Notes under the pieces: model-generated
Seen by the model: only the letters and a program-made list of their open reading frames with translations
Told to the model about the DNA's origin: nothing
Databases searched by the model: none
Program-made: the position numbers and the translations under genes
Source of the DNA: Acidobacteriaceae bacterium
GTDB lineage: Bacteria; Acidobacteriota; Terriglobia; Terriglobales; Acidobacteriaceae
Assembly (NCBI GenBank): GCA_027306745.1
Contig: DAHUZD010000091.1
Location: forward strand, 1 to 9,074
Direction of reading: 5' to 3'
DNA length: 9,074 bases
Shown: one piece after another, positions 1 through 5,809 of the stretch
Layout of the letters: every line of letters starts with the position of its first letter
Numbering within the stretch: the stretch's first letter is position 1

Positions 1-883
1 GAATGCCTTGAAACTCGCCAATGGCTTTGCCAAATTGTTTGCGCTCCTTGGCATAGTGCACGCTGGCCTCCAGCGCAGCCTGCGCAATGCCCAGCGCCAG
101 CGCGGCGATCGAGATGCGTCCACCGTCAAGCACCTTCATCGCATCGACAAACGCCTCGCCCTCGCGGCCCACCAGATTTTCCGCAGGCACGGCGCAATCT
201 TCAAAGATCAACTCGGAGGTGTCACTGGCGCGCAGGCCCAGCTTGTTTTCTTTTTTGCCGGGACGAAAGCCCGGCGTGCCTTTTTCCACGACGAAGGCCG
301 ACATGCCATGCACGCCTTTGGATTTGTCGGTGACTGCGATGACCAGCACAGCGTCCGCATAGTGGCCATTGGTGATGAAGGTTTTGTTGCCATTCAAAAT
401 CCACTGGTCGCCGCGTCGCACCGCCGTGGTGCGCGCACTGGCTGCGTCAGAGCCGGAACCGGGTTCGGTCAGCGCCCAGGCACCCAGCCACTCGCCGCTG
501 GCCAGCTTGCGCACATATCGTTGCCGTTGCGCTTCCGTGCCCGCCATATAAATGTGGTTGGTGCAAAGAGAATTGTGTGAGGCCACGATGATGCCGATGG
601 AACCGTCGGCGCGGGAGAGTTCCTCGACGGCCAGCATGTAGTCGACATAGCTCAGGCCTGCGCCACCATACTCCGGCGGAATCAGTACACCAAGCAGTCC
701 CATGCGTCCCAACTGCCGCACGGCTTCCAGCGGAAATTCACTGAACTCATCCCAGCGCGCGGCGTAGGGCGTGATCTCGCGCGCGGCAAACTCGCGGATG
801 GCGCGTCGCATCTGCTGCTGCTCCGGCGTGTCCGCGAAGAACTCCGCACCTTCTGCTGCTCCGTCCGGTGGAAGTTGCGCCAT
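1..883 (-). CDS. Acyl-CoA dehydrogenase, N-terminal part (runs off the window)
   Basis: This is a FAD-dependent acyl-CoA dehydrogenase, which oxidises acyl-CoA thioesters to trans-2-enoyl-CoA and passes electrons to an electron-transfer flavoprotein. The frame reads from an ATG at 883 to the window edge (294 complete codons), so the C-terminal third is outside. The N-terminal helical domain (about residues 15-125) includes an IPPEYGGAG motif. It is followed by the first family signature, ALTEPGSGSDA, then a beta domain with GNKTFITNG, and then the start of the C-terminal helical domain with ERKQFGKAIGEFQ. The catalytic glutamate of most family members would lie beyond the window. The start is supported by AAGGGGAGGGACGC directly upstream. 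Substrate chain length cannot be read from this fragment. It lies 396 bases downstream of cysH on the same strand, separated by repeats, so it is probably a separate transcription unit unrelated to sulfur metabolism. Confidence 0.93.
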   Translation of the reverse strand, partial: MAQLPPDGAAEGAEFFADTPEQQQMRRAIREFAAREITPYAARWDEFSEFPLEAVRQLGRMGLLGVLIPPEYGGAGLSYVDYMLAVEELSRADGSIGIIVASHNSLCTNHIYMAGTEAQRQRYVRKLASGEWLGAWALTEPGSGSDAASARTTAVRRGDQWILNGNKTFITNGHYADAVLVIAVTDKSKGVHGMSAFVVEKGTPGFRPGKKENKLGLRASDTSELIFEDCAVPAENLVGREGEAFVDAMKVLDGGRISIAALALGIAQAALEASVHYAKERKQFGKAIGEFQGI

Positions 884-960
884 GCGTCCCTCCCCTTGCG
901 AAACTCCTAACGGTACCACAGTTGTTCGCACGGTTGGAATGCGCACTGAAGGGATTTCGT

Positions 961-999
961 AGCGCATGCGGCGCTTTTTGGGAATGGCTGAAGATTCCC
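961..999. repeat. Two small inverted repeats upstream of the acyl-CoA dehydrogenase
   Basis: Two dyads sit side by side: AGCGC/GCGCT with a 5-base loop (961-975), and GGGAAT/ATTCCC with an 8-base loop (980-999). They lie about 80-115 bases upstream of the acyl-CoA dehydrogenase start. On the plus strand the first is followed by TTTTT, but no plus-strand gene enters this region, so a terminator role is unlikely. An operator for the dehydrogenase is possible but unproven. Confidence 0.3.
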
Positions 1000-1071
1000 C
1001 AACTCGCTCGCGCTTACTTTTCGCTGGAGGGATGGGATGCTTATGGTGCGATCCTTTTTGCCAAGCGACGA

Positions 1072-1167
1072 GTCATTCTGAGCGCAGCGAAGAATCCAGA
1101 CGATCCCCGCTGCATCGACCCAGCCAGCACCCTCTGGATTCTTCGTCGCTACGCTCCTCAGAATGAC
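1072..1167. repeat. Palindromic intergenic repeat, GTCATTCTGAGCG...CAGAATGAC type
   Basis: The left arm (1072-1099) reads GTCATTCTGAGCGCAGCGAA and continues to GAATCCAG. The right arm (1134-1167) is its reverse complement with about six extra bases (CTGGATTCTTCGTCGCTACG continuing to CTCAGAATGAC). The intervening 34 bases are not repeated. I recognise this kind of element as dispersed in many copies in acidobacterial and some other genomes; that is recall, not a search result. It could fold into a long cruciform or RNA stem between cysH and the acyl-CoA dehydrogenase. It lacks a T-tract on either side, so it is not a canonical terminator, though it might stabilise the cysDNH 3' end. Confidence 0.75.
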
Positions 1168-1182
1168 ACTGTGCAGTCGGCG

Positions 1183-1264
1183 TCCGCATTCGCGGATTCC
1201 GTTCAGAATGACTCCGCATGGATTTGAGCTGCATGCCTCGACTCGCTCCGCTCGCTCGGAAGAC
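1183..1264. repeat. Degenerate half-copies of the same repeat family
   Basis: A second partial arm, GGATTCCGTTCAGAATGAC (1194-1212), ends in the same CAGAATGAC as the full palindrome. It is preceded by a small dyad, TCCGC/GCGGA with a 4-base loop (1183-1196). A third relative, CTCGACTCGCTCCGCTCGCT (1238-1257) followed by CGGAAGAC, shows the CGCTC...GGAA.GAC pattern and abuts the end of cysH. Together with the element at 1072-1167 these fill most of the 396-base gap 884-1279. I see no gene in that gap. Confidence 0.45.
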
Positions 1265-1279
1265 CAGGTCGAAGTGCGA

Positions 1280-1975
1280 CTACTTCGCCTCGTCAAACGT
1301 GTGAATGCCGCACTCCAATTTTTTGCCGCCCCAGCGTCCGGCGCGGGCGTTGGCCGGGTCGTCGGAGCGTTGCGTGCACGGTTCGCAGCCGATGCTGGTA
1401 TAGCCCTGGTCGTACAGTGGCAGGTGGGGAATGTTGTGCGCGCGCGTGTACTCCCAAACCTGCTCCCAGGTCCAATCCGCCAGCGGACTCAACTTCCAAA
1501 GCCGCTTGCCATTGGGCAAATGGTGCTCTTCAACCTTCTTCAAATTGGCGCGTGTAGGCGACTGCTCCCGGCGCAGGCCGGTGAACCAAAGATCGTAGGG
1601 TTCGAGCGAACGCAGCAGCGGCCCCACTTTGCGCGAGCCGCAGCAGGCCGTTGGATCGACCAGATATTGCAAGCCGTTCTTCGCCTCGTGCTGGGCGACG
1701 GTCAGCTCCGGTTGCACATTCACGAAGCGCAAATTCCAATCGCGCACAATCTTGTCGCGGTAAGCGTAAGTCTCCGCGAAGTGGTAGCCCGTGTCGAGAA
1801 AAATGATCGGCAGCTCGGGTCGGTGCTGGCGCAGCAAGTGCAGCACCACCATGTCCTCAACTTGCAGGCTGCTGGTCAGGCAGGCCACGCCGTCGGCGGG
1901 GTCGGCCAATGCGGCGGCAACGAAATCTTCTGCAGAGAGCGGCTCGAGTTCCGCGCGTGTGTCGAGCGTAATCAT
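1280..1975 (-). CDS. cysH: Thioredoxin-dependent adenylylsulfate (APS) reductase
   Basis: CysH reduces adenylylsulfate to sulfite and AMP with electrons from thioredoxin, the third step of cytoplasmic sulfate assimilation. The 231-residue protein has the PP-loop family core (SSLQVEDMVVLHL near residue 35, FLDTGYHF near 59). It has two cysteine pairs, Cys111-Cys112 in ACCGSRK and Cys197/Cys200 in GCEPC, which in this family bind a [4Fe-4S] cluster and mark use of APS rather than PAPS. The catalytic cysteine is Cys222 in the C-terminal ECGIH motif. The ATG overlaps the cysN stop as ATGA, with GAGGAGAAGCT just upstream, implying translational coupling. It is the last gene of cysD-cysN-cysH. The absence of a P-loop APS kinase in the window agrees with the APS route. 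PAPS use as a secondary activity cannot be excluded. Confidence 0.95.
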   Translation of the reverse strand: MITLDTRAELEPLSAEDFVAAALADPADGVACLTSSLQVEDMVVLHLLRQHRPELPIIFLDTGYHFAETYAYRDKIVRDWNLRFVNVQPELTVAQHEAKNGLQYLVDPTACCGSRKVGPLLRSLEPYDLWFTGLRREQSPTRANLKKVEEHHLPNGKRLWKLSPLADWTWEQVWEYTRAHNIPHLPLYDQGYTSIGCEPCTQRSDDPANARAGRWGGKKLECGIHTFDEAK

Positions 1976-3654
1976 AGCTTCTCCTCGCTGCCTTCCCAGT
2001 GCAGCACCTGATCCAGCCGCTGAATAAACACGGCCTCATCCAGCGGGCCATCCGGCACTTGAATCCAGCGCGCCTGCGGCAGAAACTGCTCAATCTGCTG
2101 CACCAATTCCTTGGTGGGCGCTTCGCCAGAGTAGACCGCGGCCAGCCCCTCCAATTGCGCCACGCGCGTGGCGCAGGCCAGGCTGCATGCCGGAATGTAC
2201 GGATCGTCCAAGAGCACATGCGGCACATTGCGTGACTGCAAAATCTGCACAATGCTGCGCGCGGTTTTGGCCGAGCGAGCCAAAATCAACGGATGCACCT
2301 GTGATGTGGGCGCAACCACCACTTCCACGGAGGGTGTGCCCAGATCGCGGTCCAGCATCACCGCGCCCACGGTAGCGTGCGTGACCGCGTCGATCAAAAT
2401 CATGCTGCCCAAGGTGCGATTGGTGGCGTAGCTGTCAAAAAAGATTGGCTGGTTGGCGACGAAGTTCACCGACGCGATGTCGTTCATCTCCAGTTGCGCG
2501 GCGGGCAACTGCTCCAGCGTGTGCATGTCCACGCGGTAGTGGATGGCGGTAGCGCGCACGCGCACCAGCCGCGAGGTGTGTTTGGCCAGATAGGTGCGTC
2601 CGGGCTGAAGCGGATCGGCGTGCAGCCAGACCACCTTGGCGCTAAAGTTGCGCGAGACCTTCGGCGGATCGTTGGGAGCAACCAGCATTTCGCCGCGGCT
2701 CAGATCAATCTCATCGCGCAGCGTCACGGTGACCGGCTGACCAGCTTCGGCCTCTTGCAGCGAGCCGTCATAGGTCACAATGGATTCAATGTGCGTGCTG
2801 CGATGCGAAGGCAACGCCAGCACCGCATCGCCCACGCGTAAAACACCGCTGGCCGCCTGTCCGGCAAAGCCGCGGAAGTTGGCATCAGGGCGCACGACAA
2901 GCTGCACAGGAAAGCGCAGTGGCTCGGTCGAGGCCTGGCGATGCGTCAGCGGCGCGGTCTCCAGATACTCCAACAGTGTTGGCCCCTTGTACCACGGCAT
3001 CTTCGCACTGGGCGCGACCACATTGTCGCCTTCCAGTGCGCTCAGCGGAATGATCTGTGCATTTTTGACGCCCAGCTTTTCAGCCAGTTCAATAAAGTCT
3101 GCGCTGATTCTTTTGTACGCAGCTTCGTCGTAGTTCACCAGGTCCATCTTGTTAATGGCTGCCACCACATGCGGAATACCCAGCAGCGCGGCAATATACG
3201 TGTGCCTGCGCGACTGCGGCAACAGACCTTTGCTGCCATCGATCAACACAATGGCCAGGTCCGCCGTCGATGCGCCAGTGGCCATGTTGCGCGTGTACTG
3301 TTCGTGGCCCGGCGTGTCGGCGATGATGAACTTGCGTTTGGAGGTGGAGAAGTAGCGATAAGCCACATCGATGGTGATGCCCTGCTCGCGCTCGGCGCGC
3401 AGGCCATCGGTGAGCAGCGAAAAATCAATCGGCCCGGCGGCGCGGTTCACCTTGCTTTTTTTGATCGAGGCCAGTTGATCCTCATACACGGCCTTGGTGT
3501 CATGCAGCAGGCGGCCGATCAGCGTGGACTTGCCGTCGTCCACGCTGCCCGCCGTGGTGAAGCGCAGCAGTTCGCGCTCCAAGTGCTCGTCCAAAAACTC
3601 TTGGAACTTTGCAGGAGCCTGCGTTGCCGGTTTGGTTTCGGTCACGGTCGCCAT
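1972..3654 (-). CDS. cysN: Sulfate adenylyltransferase GTPase subunit with unusual C-terminal extension
   Basis: CysN is the GTPase subunit of ATP sulfurylase. It couples GTP hydrolysis to the formation of APS from ATP and sulfate by CysD. The 560-residue product shows all GTPase motifs: G1 GSVDDGKS (36-43), a G2 region in EREQGITIDVAYRYF (about 88-102), G3 DTPGH (113-117), G4 NKMD (168-171) and G5 SALEGDN (205-211). EF-Tu-like beta-barrel domains follow to about residue 430 (IDAVTHATVGAVM). Stand-alone CysN is about 475 residues and CysN-CysC fusions about 620-640; this one falls between. Residues of about 435-560 form an extra segment without a Walker A motif (see findings). The start overlaps the cysD stop by one base (TAATG), with GAGGGA upstream, so CysD and CysN are probably made in balanced amounts. 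The core assignment is firm; the extension's role is unknown. Confidence 0.95.
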   Translation of the reverse strand: MATVTETKPATQAPAKFQEFLDEHLERELLRFTTAGSVDDGKSTLIGRLLHDTKAVYEDQLASIKKSKVNRAAGPIDFSLLTDGLRAEREQGITIDVAYRYFSTSKRKFIIADTPGHEQYTRNMATGASTADLAIVLIDGSKGLLPQSRRHTYIAALLGIPHVVAAINKMDLVNYDEAAYKRISADFIELAEKLGVKNAQIIPLSALEGDNVVAPSAKMPWYKGPTLLEYLETAPLTHRQASTEPLRFPVQLVVRPDANFRGFAGQAASGVLRVGDAVLALPSHRSTHIESIVTYDGSLQEAEAGQPVTVTLRDEIDLSRGEMLVAPNDPPKVSRNFSAKVVWLHADPLQPGRTYLAKHTSRLVRVRATAIHYRVDMHTLEQLPAAQLEMNDIASVNFVANQPIFFDSYATNRTLGSMILIDAVTHATVGAVMLDRDLGTPSVEVVVAPTSQVHPLILARSAKTARSIVQILQSRNVPHVLLDDPYIPACSLACATRVAQLEGLAAVYSGEAPTKELVQQIEQFLPQARWIQVPDGPLDEAVFIQRLDQVLHWEGSEEKL

Positions 3655-4625
3655 TAAAAATATCCCTCGCGCTTCTTCACTTCCATGGAGCCGTCCTCGT
3701 CGTGATCGATGACGCGATTCTCGCGCTCAGAGCGACGGAAGGCGATGAGTTCCTCAATAATCTTTGGCAGCGTGTCCGCCTCAGAACGAATGGCGCCAGA
3801 GCAGGGCTGGCAGCCGAGCGAACGCATGCGGCACTTCATACGCTGCGTCTTTTCGCCGGGCAGCATGTGCGTGTCGTCATACTTCAAGATGATGGATTGG
3901 CCGCGCACAATCACCTCGCGCTCCTGCGCAAAGTAAAGCGGCACCAGCGGAATCTGCTCGGCGTAGATATAGAGCCAAATGTCCAACTCGGTCCAGTTGG
4001 ACAGAGGAAAGATGCGGATGCTTTCGCCCTTGTTCAGGCGCGAGTTGTAAATGTTCCACAACTCCGGACGCTGATTTTTCGGGTCCCATTGCCCGGCTTT
4101 GTCGCGGAAGGAGTAGATGCGTTCTTTGGCGCGAGATTTTTCCTCATCGCGCCGCGCGCCTCCAAAGGCTGCGTCAAATCCGCCTGCTTCCAAGCCGTCC
4201 AGCAGCGCGCGCGTCTTCAAAAATCCGCAGCAGTTCTGCGTGCCCAGCTTGAAGGGGTTCGCGCCTTCGTCGAGCGCCTTGCGGTTCTGGCTCACCAGCA
4301 ATTTGACGCCTAGTTCGCGCGTGTACTCATCGCGGAACTGGATCATCTCTGGAAATTTGTAGCTGGTGTCCACATGCAAAAACGGAAAGGGAATCTTGCC
4401 GGGGTGAAAAGCCTTCTGCGCCAGACGCACCAGCACGGAGGAGTCCTTGCCGATGGAGTAGAGCAGCACGGGGTTGGCGAACTCAGCGGCGGCCTCGCGG
4501 AAGATGTGGATGCTCTCGGCCTCCAGCGCCTGCAGGTGGTTCAGCGTGCGCTGGGAAATCTTCGGCGCTCCGGCAGCGGTGACGGGCTGGGGCGTTGTGT
4601 CGGATTGCAGTGCGGTAGCTGTCAT
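3654..4625 (-). CDS. cysD: Sulfate adenylyltransferase catalytic subunit 2
   Basis: CysD is the nucleotide-transferring subunit of ATP sulfurylase, partner of CysN, and catalyses ATP + sulfate to APS + pyrophosphate. The 323-residue protein (E. coli CysD is about 302) has the modified PP-loop [11 protein letters not shown] (residues 54-64), a substrate-region stretch [13 protein letters not shown] (82-94), [16 protein letters not shown] (154-169), the [13 protein letters not shown] motif (267-279) and the family's usual C-terminus KKREGYF. The ATG at 4625 is chosen because AGGAAG sits 7 bases upstream and the family's homology begins soon after. An in-frame ATG at 4700 would lie inside the terminator hairpin of the leader and add residues not typical of the family. 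It is the first structural gene of cysDNH and lies directly behind the Cys/Met-rich leader and attenuator, so its transcription is probably set by cysteine supply. Confidence 0.95.
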   Translation of the reverse strand: MTATALQSDTTPQPVTAAGAPKISQRTLNHLQALEAESIHIFREAAAEFANPVLLYSIGKDSSVLVRLAQKAFHPGKIPFPFLHVDTSYKFPEMIQFRDEYTRELGVKLLVSQNRKALDEGANPFKLGTQNCCGFLKTRALLDGLEAGGFDAAFGGARRDEEKSRAKERIYSFRDKAGQWDPKNQRPELWNIYNSRLNKGESIRIFPLSNWTELDIWLYIYAEQIPLVPLYFAQEREVIVRGQSIILKYDDTHMLPGEKTQRMKCRMRSLGCQPCSGAIRSEADTLPKIIEELIAFRRSERENRVIDHDEDGSMEVKKREGYF

Positions 4626-4685
4626 AATGTGCTTCCTGTTCTGATGCTGCTTTCTGTTTCCACGCTTCGCAATTTTCTTCAGTTC

Positions 4686-4721
4686 AAAGAAAAAACCCAC
4701 ATACCGTTGGCAGTGTGTGGG
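4686..4721 (-). terminator. Rho-independent terminator / attenuator before cysD
   Basis: On the minus strand CCCACACACTG (4721-4711) pairs with CGGTATGTGGG (4706-4696). This gives six perfect base pairs (CCCACA/TGTGGG), one C-A mismatch, four more pairs including one G-U, and a CCAA loop. TTTTTTCTTT (4695-4686) follows immediately. It lies 30 bases after the stop of the leader peptide and 60 bases before the cysD ATG, in the leader RNA of the operon. It could also simply end the dioxygenase transcript, but the leader frame, its own promoter and a competing helix argue for attenuation. Confidence 0.82.
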
Positions 4722-4786
4722 CTGGGTGGTTTGCGGGAACTTGGTTGATTCTTAGAGCGTTCCTCCGCGCCAGCCGCAGGCACACA
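4714..4786 (-). promoter_or_regulatory. Predicted antiterminator pairing of the cysDNH leader
   Basis: In the minus-strand RNA, TGTGTG (4786-4781) and GGCTGG (4775-4770) lie within codons 21-26 of the leader peptide. They are complementary to the contiguous CCAGCCCACACA (4725-4714). This makes a 12-bp helix with a 5-base bulge on one side. The 3' arm includes most of the 5' arm of the terminator (4721-4711), so the two structures exclude each other. A ribosome stalled at Cys11/Cys12 would leave the 5' arm free and favour read-through. A ribosome reaching the stop codon would cover it and allow termination. The complementarity is seen; the regulation is inferred. Confidence 0.6.
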
Positions 4787-4847
4787 TGCACATACACATG
4801 TCGGGCGACATGCAGCACATGGAACGCATTTGCGCGGGGCGGATCAT
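4752..4847 (-). CDS. Cys/Met-rich leader peptide of cysDNH (31 aa)
   Basis: This 31-codon frame (ATG 4847, TAA 4754-4752) contains six Cys and seven Met. The core is MCCMSPDMCMCMCAC (residues 10-24), followed by a short Gly/Trp/Arg tail. It is probably not a functional protein. It sits between its own sigma70-like promoter and a terminator, directly upstream of cysD, as expected for a leader peptide whose translation measures charged Cys-tRNA (and perhaps Met-tRNA). AAAGGTGAT 5 bases before the ATG resembles a Shine-Dalgarno sequence, although the predicted transcript start would include only part of it. Its first 15 residues align without gaps with the second leader at 5810-5884. A small metal- or thiol-binding protein is an alternative, but the attenuator geometry favours a leader. 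Confidence 0.8.
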   Translation of the reverse strand: MIRPAQMRSMCCMSPDMCMCMCACGWRGGTL

Positions 4848-4860
4848 CGGATCACCTTTC

Positions 4861-4889
4861 ACTATACGCAGGTCGAGGCGGGCTTGCAA
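4861..4889 (-). promoter_or_regulatory. Sigma70-like promoter for the cys leader and cysDNH
   Basis: On the minus strand TTGCAA (4889-4884) and TATAGT (4866-4861) are separated by exactly 17 bases, giving matches of 4/6 and 5/6 to the consensus. Transcription would start about 4855-4852, only some 5-8 bases before the leader ATG at 4847, so the mRNA would be nearly leaderless. The -35 box lies inside a perfect 10-bp palindrome, GCTTGCAAGC (4882-4891), which begins just after the dioxygenase stop codon and could be an operator. Confidence 0.6.
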
Positions 4890-4896
4890 GCGTTTT

Positions 4897-5676
4897 TTAC
4901 CCCACCTGCACAGCCAGCATGGAAACAGAACCGCCATCAAAACCTTCCACGGGAAAAGCGATACCATCCTGACTTTGCTGCGCGCCCAGTACGTACAGCA
5001 GCGGCAGATAGTGGTCGGGCGTGGGAATCGAAAGCTGCGCATCCGCGCCCAGCCGCTCATATTGGATGAGCGAGGGCATCTCCCCGGCCTGCATGCGCTG
5101 GCGCGCCTCGGCCTCAAATCGCATCGCCCAATCGTAGGGCTCCGGCTGCGCTGCGCCCCATGCGTAGGCTCCCAGATTGTGCACCAGGTTGCCGCTGCCA
5201 ACGATCAGCACACCCTCCTGCCGCAACGGTGCAAGCCGCTGGCCCAGATCGAAGTGAAAGGCCGCGGGTTGACGCGCGTCGATGCTGAGCTGCACGACAG
5301 GCACATCCGCCTGCGGATACACGTGGCGCAGCACCGACCACGTTCCATGATCGAGGCCCCAGCTTTCGTCCAACGTCACCGGCAGCGGCGCCAGCAGCGA
5401 CTGCACGCGCCGGGCCAACCACGGCGCACCCGGCGCGGGATATTGCACCTGATACAGCGCCTGCGGAAAACCGCCAAAGTCATGAATGGTTCTGGGAGCC
5501 GTGCTGACGGTGACGCCCATGCCCGACACAAACCAGTGCGCAGAGATCGACAGAATCGCCTTCGGCCTGGCGAAGCTCTGCCCCAGCGCAGTCCACGCCG
5601 CGGTGTAGGCGTTCTGCTCCAACGCATTCATGGGATTGCCATGGCCGAAGAAGATTGTGGGCAGGCGATGCAGCAT
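4897..5676 (-). CDS. ygiD: YgiD-type extradiol ring-cleavage dioxygenase (LigB family)
   Basis: This is a member of the class III extradiol dioxygenase family, close to E. coli YgiD, a 4,5-DOPA dioxygenase. Such enzymes open catechol rings using a metal held by histidines. The 259-residue length matches the family (about 260). Candidate metal or active-site histidines are His12 (FGHGNPM), His47 (ISAHWF), His110 (GLDHGTW), His166 (GNLVHNLG) and His222 (PTPDHYLPL). The start at 5676 is required because His12 is conserved; AGGGGA lies upstream. It is cytosolic, with no signal peptide or membrane segment. It is on the same strand as cysDNH, but a promoter and a terminator lie between them, so it is unlikely to belong to that operon. 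The physiological substrate in this organism is unknown, and I see no mechanistic link to sulfur assimilation. Confidence 0.9.
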   Translation of the reverse strand: MLHRLPTIFFGHGNPMNALEQNAYTAAWTALGQSFARPKAILSISAHWFVSGMGVTVSTAPRTIHDFGGFPQALYQVQYPAPGAPWLARRVQSLLAPLPVTLDESWGLDHGTWSVLRHVYPQADVPVVQLSIDARQPAAFHFDLGQRLAPLRQEGVLIVGSGNLVHNLGAYAWGAAQPEPYDWAMRFEAEARQRMQAGEMPSLIQYERLGADAQLSIPTPDHYLPLLYVLGAQQSQDGIAFPVEGFDGGSVSMLAVQVG

Positions 5677-5715
5677 TTGTCAGTCCCCTGCTATTTCGAT
5701 GTGGCACACCAGTGT

Positions 5716-5754
5716 CTGGATTCTCTGCAGCCAAATTATGTGCGCAAAATCCAG
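5716..5754. repeat. Inverted repeat in the divergent promoter region
   Basis: CTGGATT (5716-5722) and AATCCAG (5748-5754) form perfect 7-base arms with a 25-base spacer. They lie between the dioxygenase start and the promoter of the second leader. A CATAAT box on the minus strand, a possible -10 for the dioxygenase, falls in the spacer. It might be a regulator site. It could also be a remnant of the CTGGATTCTTCG repeat family at 1134, since one arm reads CTGGATTCTCTGC. Confidence 0.3.
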
Positions 5755-5773
5755 CGCCAGCCATAGAATTCGG

Positions 5774-5803
5774 TTGACGCGCCTTACCCGCAAACGCTAC
5801 CAT
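5774..5803 (+). promoter_or_regulatory. Putative promoter for the second leader and the sulfite reductase operon
   Basis: TTGACG (5774-5779) matches the -35 consensus at 5/6. TACCAT (5798-5803), 18 bases further on, matches the -10 at 4/6. Transcription would begin about 5809-5811, at or next to the leader ATG (5810), suggesting a leaderless transcript; no Shine-Dalgarno sequence is visible before that ATG. An alternative -10, CATAAT (5801-5806), would need a poor 21-base spacer. Confidence 0.45.
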
Positions 5804-5809
5804 AATGGC

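Noticed and set aside
868..1296. Overlapping frames of 66-129 codons in the repeat island, on both strands.
   Set aside because: They translate repeat arms and dyads. Composition is irregular and no start signal is convincing.
2941..4313. Long plus-strand frames opposite cysN and cysD.
   Set aside because: They are antisense shadows created by codon bias in GC-rich genes and have no family resemblance or ribosome-binding sites.
3654..4700. Longer cysD starting at ATG 4700.
   Set aside because: That ATG is inside the terminator hairpin with no Shine-Dalgarno sequence, and the extra 25 residues are Lys/Arg-rich leader RNA translation. ATG 4625 has a good site and the expected length.
4752..4847. 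Reading the Cys/Met-rich peptide as a copper- or zinc-binding metallothionein-like protein.
   Set aside because: A matching peptide and terminator precede a second sulfur operon, and codons near its end pair with the terminator, which a metal-binding role would not explain. Not strictly excluded.
4881..4897. Plus-strand terminator GGCTTGCAAGCGTTTTTT.
   Set aside because: The palindrome has no loop, so it cannot form a stable RNA hairpin, and no plus-strand gene ends there.
4752..5201. A 149-codon minus-strand frame that ends with the cys leader peptide.
   Set aside because: Upstream of 4847 it is out of frame with, and overlaps, the well-supported dioxygenase gene. Only the last 31 codons, with their own promoter, make sense.
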